Virus record (IMG/VR): IMGVR_UViG_3300005525_000010
Coordinates: 1-38,956 of that record
Direction: 5' to 3' (one strand)
Length of the DNA stretch: 38,956 bases
Source: a virus
In this document: piece by piece, positions 27,839 to 36,202 of the stretch
Layout: every line of letters begins with the position of its first letter
How positions within the stretch are numbered: position 1 is the stretch's first letter
Notes under the pieces: generated by a model
Databases searched by the model: none
What the model was told of the DNA's origin: nothing
What the model saw: only the letters and a program-made list of their open reading frames with translations
Made by a program: the position numbers and the translations under genes

Positions 27839-29044
27839 TTAGCTGAGTTCGTTGAGGATGGACCGACGGGCCATGCGCCCGCCCATGCTCCGCATCGCGG
27901 CTGCGAGGATCTCCTCGGGATCGTAGTTGATGTCGCGGAAGCTCCTGAGAAGGGCCTCCGGAGCCCGGCGGGTATCGGTGGGAATGGTGGTGAGTTCGGG
28001 GAACGGAGTTACCGTGATCGGTCTGTTGGTGATCGACGGTCCGGTCAGCGGAGGCCGCGTGAACGTGGGTTCGACGAACTGAAAAGGAGTGAATGTTTCC
28101 GGCTCTCCTCTCGTTCGAGTGGTAGGCTGTCTGACTACGACGTATTCAGTCTTTTTCTCGGTAGGTGGTGTAGTGGTCTCCGTCTTGGTAGGCGGAGTCG
28201 TGACGACAGGTGGCTTTGTATCGACCGGGATCGTTACGTTGACTGGATCGGTCTCGAAACGTGGGCCAACAAGAGGGGTGTCTGGGAGTTTGGTTGCAGG
28301 GCCAAATCCCGTTTCCCAATCATAAACCCTGCCGTCATTATCTACGAAATAGTCCCCAATTTTAACTCCAGGCATGTTAGGCACAGGAGTTCCATATTCC
28401 ATTCCGAAATATGGCGAATCTGGATTGGTGACAACCCTTCTTCCTCCACCTCCTGTTCCTGCTCCACCTCCTCCACCCGGAACAACGGCTGTTCCCCACG
28501 GAGAGGTAGTCTGCTTCGCTGTTTGCTGACTTGTGACCTGTTCATCGGGACCAGGCAAATAGACGACACCGATTCCCGTGGAGGGATCATATTCTCCAGG
28601 CTTGTATGACACCTGCCCTGTGGATGGAGAGGTTGTGGTCGTCTTGGTGGGTGTTGATGTTGCAACACCGCCTCCTGTTGCAGGTTGAGTCCTGTTGAAT
28701 CCACCGCCCAAGTTGTCGAAACCACCTCCGCCTCCGGTGGCCATGGTTGTGGGGCGTTCGTAATAGCTCATCGGATCTACCGGAGGCTCGGCGTATCCGG
28801 AAGGCGTGACAGGTGGAAATGCCCTTCGCAGGTCTGGTTGAGTGTATGAAACCGTCTGCGTTGGTGCATAGTTCAGCGACACCGGGGGCTGAAGGTCTTC
28901 CAACGCGAGCAGATACCGCTCGAACGGAGAGATGGGTTCCGTCGAATCTTCTCCGATGAACTCAAACGTGGTATCAGGATTTCGTCCTTTGACCCAGTAG
29001 GTCTGCTCGGTCAGCGTGTCGAGTGGCGTTCCGATTTCAGCCAT
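27839..29044 (-). CDS. Pro/Thr-rich virion protein
   Basis: A 401-aa protein. The central part is low-complexity (TKTTTTSPSTGQVSYKPGEY, then TTPPTKTETTTPPTEK), extended and probably disordered. The N-terminus (DTLTEQTYWVKGRNPDT) and C-terminus (EALLRSFRDINYDPEEILAA, RSMGGRMARRSILNELS) look folded. The ATG has GGAGG upstream. It sits among the ejection-type genes and may be a flexible virion component. No family is recognised. Confidence 0.55.
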   Translation of the reverse strand: MAEIGTPLDTLTEQTYWVKGRNPDTTFEFIGEDSTEPISPFERYLLALEDLQPPVSLNYAPTQTVSYTQPDLRRAFPPVTPSGYAEPPVDPMSYYERPTTMATGGGGGFDNLGGGFNRTQPATGGGVATSTPTKTTTTSPSTGQVSYKPGEYDPSTGIGVVYLPGPDEQVTSQQTAKQTTSPWGTAVVPGGGGGAGTGGGGRRVVTNPDSPYFGMEYGTPVPNMPGVKIGDYFVDNDGRVYDWETGFGPATKLPDTPLVGPRFETDPVNVTIPVDTKPPVVTTPPTKTETTTPPTEKKTEYVVVRQPTTRTRGEPETFTPFQFVEPTFTRPPLTGPSITNRPITVTPFPELTTIPTDTRRAPEALLRSFRDINYDPEEILAAAMRSMGGRMARRSILNELS

Positions 29045-29047
29045 AGA

Positions 29048-30232
29048 TCAGCCTCCAAGTCCGAATCCAGAATATGACCTTCCTAGGTTTGCGATGCCTC
29101 CGGTGATACCGCTGATCATGGCCAGCGGAGACCCTGCCTGCGATGCTTGGAACTGGTTCTGGGCGTTCGTAAGAGCGAAGTTGGATCCCATCTGCATGAG
29201 CTGCCCCGGCGACGCCATCTGAGGGCCTTGCAAGAGCTGAGGAGGTGCGAACGGAGAAGCACCCTGCTGGAGACCGCCGAGCTGAGCGGCTTGCGAAACG
29301 ATCGGCTGGAGTCCCAGGGCGGACTGGATGTTGGCGATGTTCTGCTGGCCCACATTCTGCCGCTGCTGCTGCTGAGCCATCTGGCCTGCGAAAGTCTGCT
29401 GCGCCGCCGTGTTTCTCTGGCCGGTGGCCGCGAGGATGTTCTGGAACGCCTCCTGAGCCTGTCGATTGGCGACATCGCTCGTGGTCTGACCGCTCTGGAG
29501 TAGGCCAAGAGCTTGCTGACGGCGTTGAACATCCGCGTTGGAGATCGCCTCGTTGACGGCGCGGGCCTCGCGGAATGCGGAGAGGTTGCCGAGGATGTTG
29601 CCGGTGGCGGTTCCACGAGCGCGAGCGGCCTGTTCTGCGGCTCGCATCATGGCGGGATCGAGCGTCCCTGCCTGGGCCAGACCGGATGCGATCTGGCGTT
29701 CGAGATCCCTACGCATCTGGGCCGCAGAACCGACATCCTGCGGCGCGGCAGGCATTCCGACACGCTCGTAGGTGGGGGCTTCAGGAACGGCTTGTGCCTC
29801 CTGAGCAGCTCCCTGCCTCATGTCCTCCAAGAATTTTTCGTAGAGCCCGAAGCGAGTGGGATCTAGGGCTTCGAGTTCAGCGCGGCGCTGACGGGCAAAT
29901 GCTTGGCCTAGATTTCTGCCGCCACCCACATCTTGTGTGGATGCCTGAAGCTGAAGTTTGGCCAGCTCGGGAGCTATCCGAGCGAGTTCAAGGGCGGTTT
30001 GGCGACTGAGATCAACGTCGCCGCTTCCGGTAAAATCGTAAGCTCTCGTGATGGGCTGGCCGGACGCATCGAGCCTAGGATTACCCTCCTTATCGAGGAC
30101 GATGTAGCTGCCTTTCTGGCCCATGCGGCCAGCAAGTTCCAGTTCCCGAATGATCGGGAAGGTTTCCATTTGGGCGTACACGGCTTCCCGGTTCGCCGCC
30201 GCCATGTCTGGTGCCCTGTATGTTCCACCCAT
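29048..30232 (-). CDS. Gln/Ala-rich internal virion protein
   Basis: A 394-aa protein that is largely Gln, Ala, Gly and Arg with helical segments (QRRQQALGLLQSGQTTSDVA, QTFAGQMAQQQQRQNVGQQN) and a glycine-rich hydrophobic end (ISGITGGIANLGRSYSGFGL). A globular N-terminus includes KGSYIVLDKEGNPRLDASGQ. The start follows the upstream stop by one base (TGATATG). The Gln/Ala composition and position match core or ejection proteins that form part of the DNA-delivery channel. The identity is inferred. Confidence 0.6.
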   Translation of the reverse strand: MGGTYRAPDMAAANREAVYAQMETFPIIRELELAGRMGQKGSYIVLDKEGNPRLDASGQPITRAYDFTGSGDVDLSRQTALELARIAPELAKLQLQASTQDVGGGRNLGQAFARQRRAELEALDPTRFGLYEKFLEDMRQGAAQEAQAVPEAPTYERVGMPAAPQDVGSAAQMRRDLERQIASGLAQAGTLDPAMMRAAEQAARARGTATGNILGNLSAFREARAVNEAISNADVQRRQQALGLLQSGQTTSDVANRQAQEAFQNILAATGQRNTAAQQTFAGQMAQQQQRQNVGQQNIANIQSALGLQPIVSQAAQLGGLQQGASPFAPPQLLQGPQMASPGQLMQMGSNFALTNAQNQFQASQAGSPLAMISGITGGIANLGRSYSGFGLGG

Positions 30233-30233
30233 A

Positions 30234-30641
30234 TCAAATCCTGTTCATCAGAAGTGTGTGATACCGCTGAAAATCGTACAAACGGGAAACGCCTTTCCGC
30301 ACCCCTCCCAGCTTGGTGACCTGCGGCGGGCACATGTTCTTCATGGCCAACCACAGGGTTTGCACAGCCAACGGCTTGGTTGTCGCCACCATCTCGATCC
30401 ATGCGATGTGGCCGTCGGGGTAATTGGCGTAGATGTCTTCCGCCTGTTCCGCAGAATGCAGGAACCGAACGGCTCCTACTCCACAGCATTCGCCATTCTC
30501 ATCCTGCACGATCCCGATTTGCTTCTTGGCGTTGAAGATTCCGATCCAGTTGAGGATCTGGTCATTGTTCCACGTGGAACAAGTAGGCCACTTCTCCTTC
30601 AGCAGCTTGGCAGCGGCGATGATGGTGGGGTGCGGCGTCAT
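30234..30641 (-). CDS. GNAT-like small virion protein
   Basis: A 135-aa protein. GVGAVRFLHSAEQAEDIYAN and GHIAWIEMVATTKPLAVQTL follow an N-terminal helical half. The size and the AWIEMVATTKPLA...L strand-helix succession resemble N-acetyltransferase-like internal virion proteins encoded at the start of podovirus ejection cassettes, such as T7 gp13-type genes. The classical acetyl-CoA loop RxxGxG/A is not clear. It is coupled to the tail-nozzle stop (ATGA). The role in the particle is unproven. Confidence 0.5.
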   Translation of the reverse strand: MTPHPTIIAAAKLLKEKWPTCSTWNNDQILNWIGIFNAKKQIGIVQDENGECCGVGAVRFLHSAEQAEDIYANYPDGHIAWIEMVATTKPLAVQTLWLAMKNMCPPQVTKLGGVRKGVSRLYDFQRYHTLLMNRI

Positions 30642-32596
30642 TGCTGTGGCCGCACGGAATCAACGAACCCGGACAGGATCGTGGACTGAAGGCTCAGTCG
30701 GCTTCCGTTGGTGGTGTTGATCTTGAACTGGATGGTGTTCCAGCGTCCACGGCTGATGAGGTTGTATGCAGCCAAGTACTTCTGGGTATTAGGAATGCTG
30801 ATGGCTGGATCGATGCTCGTGAACGAGCCGCTCATGTTGGTGGAGAACGAGAGCGCGGCACCGATGCTCGAAGTGTACGGGTTATCGAGCGCGATCTGGA
30901 TGCTGTAACCAATCTTGTCGGGTATGGGTTCACCGAGGTTGTACGCCTTGGTGATGACCGATGATTCGTAGGTGCTGCCGCCGTCGAGGTAGGCCGAGCT
31001 GGATATGGGGCTGAGGCGGGTGTTGGGCAGGTAGTCGTTGAAGGACCAGACTTGGCCAGCGCCATCGCTCAGCGAGATGATTTCGCCGGCGAACATGAGG
31101 ACAGGGCCGAACTCGGAGAATGCGGTCGGGATGAAGTCGTTGACCTGCCAGTTGTCCCAATAGCCGAGCCACGAGCGGGCCAGTGAATGATAGACGATGA
31201 CCGCGTTGTTGCGGATGAAAGCGCCTTCCATTTCGAGGTCCGATCCAGATTCCAGCAACAGCGCGGACTCGTTCTCAAGGCCAACGGAGAATGGCCCGCT
31301 TGTGATGAACGGGACCGCGAGCAGATAGCGGTTGTTCCAGAAGACACCGTCGCACAGTTCCAGCTTGGTCTTGTCGATGCGACTGATGAGGTCGTTGATC
31401 GGGCTGGAGAGCGCGAGGCCGACGCTGGTCTGGGTGCCCGCCTGGATCTGAGCCATCGAGCGGATGCCGTCGCGGGACAGGAAGAAGACGTCGGCACCTA
31501 CGGCTGCGATGGACCGGTGCGAGGAGCAGCCGATGTTCCCGCTGATGATGGAGATGATCCAGTCGGCGGGATCCTGCGTAGGATCGGCGTCCACGCTCCA
31601 GATGGAGCGTTCCTTGAAGACGAGCAGCTTGTACCCGAACCACGAGTAGAGGCCACGGATAGGGTCGCCGTCGCCGCCAACGCGGATTGATCCGAGCGGA
31701 TCCCACGTTTCACCGTCGAGGATGTCCGAGAAGAAGAGTGTGTCCGGGGGGTTGGAGGTATCGGCTGACGCGCACCAGATTCGGTTGGTGTGGGTGGTGA
31801 GGTAGAGCGGTTTGCCCGGGGGAGTGAGAGAAACGTATGCGACCGCGTGAGCGCCGCCGCCACCGCTGATGTTGACCGTTGGAGCCGTGATGTAACCGCT
31901 GCCAGGGTTGGTGATGTTGATGGCAACCAGGTTTCCGTCATTGGCCACGATGGCTTCGGCGGTGGCGGTCGTTCCGCTTGGAGGAGCGGAGATGGTGACA
32001 GTAGGGATGTTGAATAGGTTCGATCCCTGATTGATGACATCGATGCGGCTGATCTTGCCGGCGGTGACAGCCGAGTTGGCGTTGGCGCTGGTGATGTACT
32101 TCAGTGATCCGATGCCGTCCGAGTAGAACAGCTTGTTGTTGAGCTGCGCGAAGTAGACGTAGGTCGCCAGCGAACTGATCGTTGAGCCTGCGATCTGGTT
32201 GTACGAGATGCCCGGGGAACCGTAGTACAGGCTCTGGACGGATGTGTTCCGGTCGTTGACTGCGATGACCAGACGTTCGGATGTGGCCGTGTCGAAGTAG
32301 AATCCGGAGATGACCTCTGCGTTGGTCGGTAGGTTGGATCCGAAGTAGGATGTCGTTGATTCCCAAGCGGTGATGACATCCTCCCAGTTGGATGAGAGAG
32401 CGTTTCCGGAGAGCGAGATGGTCCCGAGACGCGTGACGAGGTTGCCGAAGTCGTCGTAGTCCATGTTGATGGCCGACTCCATGCTCGTGGCAGGAATGGC
32501 ATCTGGACGAGTGGCGGAGATGACACCGGTGGAGAAGCCATTGCTTCCATCCAGAAGCATCTGGTCATCGAGCGCGTCTGTGGATTGGAATGGCAT
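30638..32596 (-). CDS. Tail-nozzle / DNA-stabilisation-like tail protein
   Basis: A 652-aa protein. An N-terminal MPFQSTDALDDQMLLDGSNG and SAINMDYDDFGNLVTRLGTI are followed by many beta blades (ITNPGSGYITAPTVNISGG and similar) to the C-terminus. This is the layout of podovirus tail-nozzle proteins (P22 gp10/T7 gp12-type), which close the portal and bind fibres. It starts at the overlap with the adaptor stop (TAATG). The SGGGGAHAVAYVS segment may be a loop. The fit is by shape and gene order rather than a known motif. Confidence 0.65.
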   Translation of the reverse strand: MPFQSTDALDDQMLLDGSNGFSTGVISATRPDAIPATSMESAINMDYDDFGNLVTRLGTISLSGNALSSNWEDVITAWESTTSYFGSNLPTNAEVISGFYFDTATSERLVIAVNDRNTSVQSLYYGSPGISYNQIAGSTISSLATYVYFAQLNNKLFYSDGIGSLKYITSANANSAVTAGKISRIDVINQGSNLFNIPTVTISAPPSGTTATAEAIVANDGNLVAINITNPGSGYITAPTVNISGGGGAHAVAYVSLTPPGKPLYLTTHTNRIWCASADTSNPPDTLFFSDILDGETWDPLGSIRVGGDGDPIRGLYSWFGYKLLVFKERSIWSVDADPTQDPADWIISIISGNIGCSSHRSIAAVGADVFFLSRDGIRSMAQIQAGTQTSVGLALSSPINDLISRIDKTKLELCDGVFWNNRYLLAVPFITSGPFSVGLENESALLLESGSDLEMEGAFIRNNAVIVYHSLARSWLGYWDNWQVNDFIPTAFSEFGPVLMFAGEIISLSDGAGQVWSFNDYLPNTRLSPISSSAYLDGGSTYESSVITKAYNLGEPIPDKIGYSIQIALDNPYTSSIGAALSFSTNMSGSFTSIDPAISIPNTQKYLAAYNLISRGRWNTIQFKINTTNGSRLSLQSTILSGFVDSVRPQQ

Positions 32597-33357
32597 TAGA
32601 GGATGTCCTGGAACGTGTAGTCGTAGAGGCTATCCGGGATGATGCGGCTGATCTGCTGCTGCTGTCCTCGCTCCATGTCCTTCATAATGGAGACCTGAGC
32701 AGCGCCCTCTTGGAACTTGGCCTGTGCCTTGCCGTACTGTCGGGAGTATTCGAGGAGATCGCCTTCGGTGTAGGCCATGAGTGCGTTCTCGACACCGCGA
32801 AGCTCGAAGTTGGTGTCGTTGGAAATGGTTGTCGCCTCACCGAACTGCCGCATCTGCGACTGTTTCTTTCCGAGGATGAACAGGGTGCCATCGGTGTTGG
32901 GCGTGGGCACGAGCTTGATGCGCGGGACACCGGCCTCGCCGTAGGAGACACCGAGAACGCGAGCCCAGTTGACGAAGTTGCCCGGGGTGGACTTGCGGCT
33001 GTCCACGTTGTTCCAAGTGTTGGGATCGAGCTGGAAGAACGAGACCCATTCTGAGGATGGAACCTCGATGCCATCGGTTTCGCCGGTGACCGTGAAGCGC
33101 GAGGCGACCGGGAAGTCGAGGAACATGTTGTAACCGGTCCCGGAGGTGTACGTGGCGGTGACGTAGTCCGAGATGGTGACGAGTTCTTGGCCGTTGGTGA
33201 CGGCTGTGGAGACGACTCCGAGGGTATCGTTCCAGAGGCACGAGTCCCAGATCATCGAGTAGCGACGGATGCAGAACTTCTTGGCCAACGCGAGCGTGGC
33301 TGCGTCGGTGAAGGAGAGCTTGTCGCAAGCCGCTTGGGCTACTTCAGAGGGTTTCAT
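32596..33357 (-). CDS. Head-to-tail adaptor-like protein
   Basis: A 253-aa protein. VAQAACDKLSFTDAATLALA and KKFCIRRYSMIWDSCLWNDT begin with helices, then a beta-rich middle (GYNMFLDFPVASRFTVTGET) and a helical C-terminus (LLEYSRQYGKAQAKFQEGAA). Between a fibre gene and the nozzle gene, this fits an adaptor or tubular-A-like tail protein that joins the portal to the nozzle. The ATG overlaps the fibre stop (ATGA). The assignment rests on position and fold impression. Confidence 0.6.
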   Translation of the reverse strand: MKPSEVAQAACDKLSFTDAATLALAKKFCIRRYSMIWDSCLWNDTLGVVSTAVTNGQELVTISDYVTATYTSGTGYNMFLDFPVASRFTVTGETDGIEVPSSEWVSFFQLDPNTWNNVDSRKSTPGNFVNWARVLGVSYGEAGVPRIKLVPTPNTDGTLFILGKKQSQMRQFGEATTISNDTNFELRGVENALMAYTEGDLLEYSRQYGKAQAKFQEGAAQVSIMKDMERGQQQQISRIIPDSLYDYTFQDIL

Positions 33358-34619
33358 GTGTACTCGATCAGTTCAAAGTGGACCTTGGCCTGGAACGTCG
33401 TTCCCGTTTGACCGAAGTATGAAGGATTCGGGTTGGCTGCAATGGTGACGTTTTGTGAGGAGCCAACGGTGATCCAGATCTTGAACGTGTGGCTTGATGC
33501 CGTTGATGTGAAGACGGCTTCTGCGCCGACATTAACCGGGGAAGCATTTCCTCCGTAACAGCTTCCAACTCCAAGGACATCTGCTGCTGCATACGGGCTT
33601 TTCACGATGCCTGCGTAGAGGTATCCATCATTTGTCAACTGAGCAGGTATCGAGATCCTGATGAGAGCCTTGTTCCCGACAGTTTTCGGGGTCCAAGTGT
33701 AGGTCCAATCGTTAGTGTTTCCGCTCTGTTGGATTGCAGTTCCTGTTCCACTTGTGATGGCGCTTACCTGTCCAGCCGTGGACGTTTTGACGATGTCCTC
33801 GGAGTAGGTGAACTTGACGACGCTGAGCGTTGAAACGGCGGCAGTCTTGAGAGCGTTGGATGCAGCTGAATCCCTGAGCAGAACGGTGTCCGCATCGACC
33901 GGCGTGGTCTTGGACGGCAGGTTGTTGATGGCGACCGTGCCAGCGGTGACCGTGAGCGAATCGCCCGAGGTGTTTCCGATGGTGGTGTTCCCGTTGACTG
34001 CCAGGTCTCCGCTGAGCGTGGTGTTGCCTGTGACTCCGAGTGTTCCTCCGACGGTGGCGGCATTGGTGACACCCAAGCTGTCGAGAGTGGAAGCGCCGGT
34101 GACCGTGAGGCTTCCGAGGGTGGAGAGTCCGGTGACACCGAGCGTGGTGCCCACGGTGGCGGCTCCGGTGATGCTTGCGCTGGCCAACGTGGAGAGACCG
34201 CTGACGTTGAGGGTGCTGCCCATTCCGACCGCACCGGTGAGCGTGGAAGCGCCTGTGACGGAGAGGGTGCCAGGAACGGTGATGCCACCAGAGAATGTGA
34301 CGGTGCCGGTGATTCCGAGGTTGCCTCCGACGGTGGCGTTTCCGCTGGTCGATAGGGAGCTGAGAGAGGTGGCACCGGTGACAGTGAGTGTGCCCGCGAC
34401 AGCGGTGTTACCTGTGGCTGAATCGACCGTGACCTTGTTGGTTGCGACGGTGAAATTGCCGTCCACATTGACGGCGGTGGTGGAGATCTGAAGCGCGGAA
34501 TCGTTGCCACCGCCATCGGAGATGGACTTGAGTGTTGATGTGACCGAAGCGTTGTCGGCTGTCTTGAGTAGGCCAGTGTAGGTGCTGGCTACGGTACTGC
34601 CTGTGAGTGGGGTGCCCAT
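33354..34619 (-). CDS. Tail fibre with VTG beta repeats
   Basis: A 421-aa protein. Residues about 60-225 are tandem 13-18-residue repeats of the type LxVTGxxTLxxLxVTGxATV (e.g. GTLSVTGASTLTGAVGMGST). They are expected to form a beta-helical or triple-beta-spiral fibre shaft. The C-terminal part (DWTYTWTPKTVGNKALIRIS) looks like a beta-sandwich knob. The start at 34619 is preferred because it follows the upstream stop by one base (TGATATG); an earlier in-frame ATG overlaps that gene. Related repeats occur in the 350-aa fibre at 1-1053. A virion fibre role is likely. Confidence 0.7.
   Translation of the reverse strand: MGTPLTGSTVASTYTGLLKTADNASVTSTLKSISDGGGNDSALQISTTAVNVDGNFTVATNKVTVDSATGNTAVAGTLTVTGATSLSSLSTSGNATVGGNLGITGTVTFSGGITVPGTLSVTGASTLTGAVGMGSTLNVSGLSTLASASITGAATVGTTLGVTGLSTLGSLTVTGASTLDSLGVTNAATVGGTLGVTGNTTLSGDLAVNGNTTIGNTSGDSLTVTAGTVAINNLPSKTTPVDADTVLLRDSAASNALKTAAVSTLSVVKFTYSEDIVKTSTAGQVSAITSGTGTAIQQSGNTNDWTYTWTPKTVGNKALIRISIPAQLTNDGYLYAGIVKSPYAAADVLGVGSCYGGNASPVNVGAEAVFTSTASSHTFKIWITVGSSQNVTIAANPNPSYFGQTGTTFQAKVHFELIEYT
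33960..34420 (-). repeat. Tandem degenerate repeats encoding the fibre shaft
   Basis: Within the 421-aa fibre, DNA repeats of about 39-54 bases encode the VTG-type beta motifs and share stretches such as GCGGCCACCGTCGGA and CTGGGTGTCACCGG. They are degenerate but obvious in frame, and could expand or contract by recombination. Confidence 0.7.
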
Positions 34620-34620
34620 A

Positions 34621-35313
34621 TCAGTTTCGTTGTCTGTTCCTGTAAGTTGACCTGATCTTCCATTGGTCCCTGTAATTGCCAACGACATTCTTGGCGTCGG
34701 CGACTATGGGCGTGGTTTGCGAAGCCGCTATGACGGCTGCGGCCAATGTTTCGGGTGAGAGCGCGGTGTACGGGGTGACATCGCCAGCGAGAACTCCGAT
34801 GGCGGTTGTGGATCCCGATGTGGTGAAGCTGACGATCGTGTCACCGTCGAGATCGACGATAGCGCCGAGGGTGGTAGGTCCGACCGTGAACGTGGCCGAC
34901 GTGGTTCCTACGGCATTGAGTGCGCCCGGAAGATCGGAAGGGCCTACGGTGAATGTGAACGTGCAATCACCGACCGCCGAGACGATGAGTTGTAGGAGCG
35001 ACGGCCCTACGGTGAACGTGACGGGTGAATCGCCGGTGATGTTGCGGCCTGCGGCGACATTGACCGGATCGAGCGTGAATCGAGCGCCCACGAACGTGAA
35101 CGCCGACATGGCACCGCTCTGGTACGGGAGAACCCAAGCGGATGGGCCGAGATGTCCGTAGGGGATGCCTGCGAGTTCTGACGAGATCCCTTGTCCGACG
35201 CTTTGGTTCCTGAGATCGGTGCGCCCGAACATGGAACGCAACGTGCCAGGGTCACCACCTCTTTGTCTGAGTGGTAACTGGCAGAGGATCGTCGTGTTCT
35301 GTTTGAGCGCCAT
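34621..35313 (-). CDS. Beta-repeat structural protein (FTVGP repeats)
   Basis: A 230-aa protein. After an N-terminal LCQLPLRQRGGDPGTLRSMF and a short linker, four related segments follow: SPVTFTVGPSLLQLIVSAVG, CTFTFTVGPSDLPGALNAVG, TSATFTVGPTTLGAIVDLDG and DTIVSFTTSGSTTAIGVLAG. Together they form a tandem beta repeat of about 20-21 residues. A helical C-terminus (LSPETLAAAVIAASQTT) resembles the end of several small phage structural proteins. The ATG has GGGGATGA upstream. It is probably a minor tail or baseplate-like component. Confidence 0.6.
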   Translation of the reverse strand: MALKQNTTILCQLPLRQRGGDPGTLRSMFGRTDLRNQSVGQGISSELAGIPYGHLGPSAWVLPYQSGAMSAFTFVGARFTLDPVNVAAGRNITGDSPVTFTVGPSLLQLIVSAVGDCTFTFTVGPSDLPGALNAVGTTSATFTVGPTTLGAIVDLDGDTIVSFTTSGSTTAIGVLAGDVTPYTALSPETLAAAVIAASQTTPIVADAKNVVGNYRDQWKIRSTYRNRQRN

Positions 35314-35316
35314 GGA

Positions 35317-36201
35317 TCATCCCCAACCGAACTCGACTGCGCCGTAGAAGTTGGTGCTGGCTGCGGTGGCGGCACCGGCGAAGTAGAGCCAAACGAGGCA
35401 AGCGCCATCGACGACTCGCGGGAGGCTTGGCAACTGGTTGAGCAGATCACGCTCGGCAGCGACTGATGCCGTGGTGATCGGCAGAGTCAGGAGAGGGCGA
35501 GCGAGGCAGAGCGCACCGGCACCGGCACCGGAGGAAGCGGAGAACGTGACACTGGCCACGTTGGAGACTCCGGTGTCTCCGGAAGCGAGCGGGAGGAACG
35601 GGCCGTAGTTGTTCGCGGCGGTGCCCGAGTGGGATATGTGGCCCACGATGGCGGAGGCGGTCATTGCCACGGTCACCGGGAGCGAGCGTCCCGAGGTGGG
35701 AGTGGTGTTGGAGTAGCTCAGGCTGATGTTGTGGGCGGTGGCACCGGCGGCGGTGGTCTGGACCCAGAACAGGCGGCATCCAGCACCGTTGGTGTAACGA
35801 AGTGTGGGTGTGCCGGTAAGGGTCTGAAGCGTTGCAGACGCGGTGGAGATACCCGGCCAATAGCCCTGGAGATCGACCAGCATCAGTTGGGCTGGAACGC
35901 CTGTGGCGACGGCGGTGACAGCCGAGACGTTGAGGATGTGCTTGGTGTCGGTGCTGACGTTGCCGCCGTTGGGAAGCCCGAAGATCTGGGTGCCGTTGCC
36001 GGTGGTTTCGTCGCACGATCTCCAGGCCAGAGCGGTGCCTGCCCACGCATTGGCGATCGGTGTACCGTTTAGACCGGAGAAATCGTACCATCGACCGGCG
36101 GTGTAGGCGGCTGCACCGGTGATCTTGTTCCAGTCGTTGCGGATGAATTTGCCGTTGGTCGTGATCTCGTTGACGAGATCGTCCATTGAAGAGAAGCCCA
36201 T
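35317..36201 (-). CDS. Paralogous virion protein, copy 1
   Basis: A 294-aa protein. Gly/Thr/Ala-rich beta sequence includes GRWYDFSGLNGTPIANAWAG, TLRYTNGAGCRLFWVQTTAA and SFVPLASGDTGVSNVASVTF-like LPLASGDTGVSNV. The corresponding places in the next gene upstream read ARWYDGSVGAGIPVYQAYVG, TLPRYTDGEGVQAYFVVSAP and IPLANGDTGIRSIEQVTCNT. The two are therefore diverged duplicates. The C-terminus (FYGAVEFGWG) parallels the other's LRGFVQFTWN. Similar proteins exist in other phages, usually unnamed. A decoration or tail-associated role is likely. Confidence 0.65.
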   Translation of the reverse strand: MGFSSMDDLVNEITTNGKFIRNDWNKITGAAAYTAGRWYDFSGLNGTPIANAWAGTALAWRSCDETTGNGTQIFGLPNGGNVSTDTKHILNVSAVTAVATGVPAQLMLVDLQGYWPGISTASATLQTLTGTPTLRYTNGAGCRLFWVQTTAAGATAHNISLSYSNTTPTSGRSLPVTVAMTASAIVGHISHSGTAANNYGPFLPLASGDTGVSNVASVTFSASSGAGAGALCLARPLLTLPITTASVAAERDLLNQLPSLPRVVDGACLVWLYFAGAATAASTNFYGAVEFGWG

Positions 36202-36202
36202 G

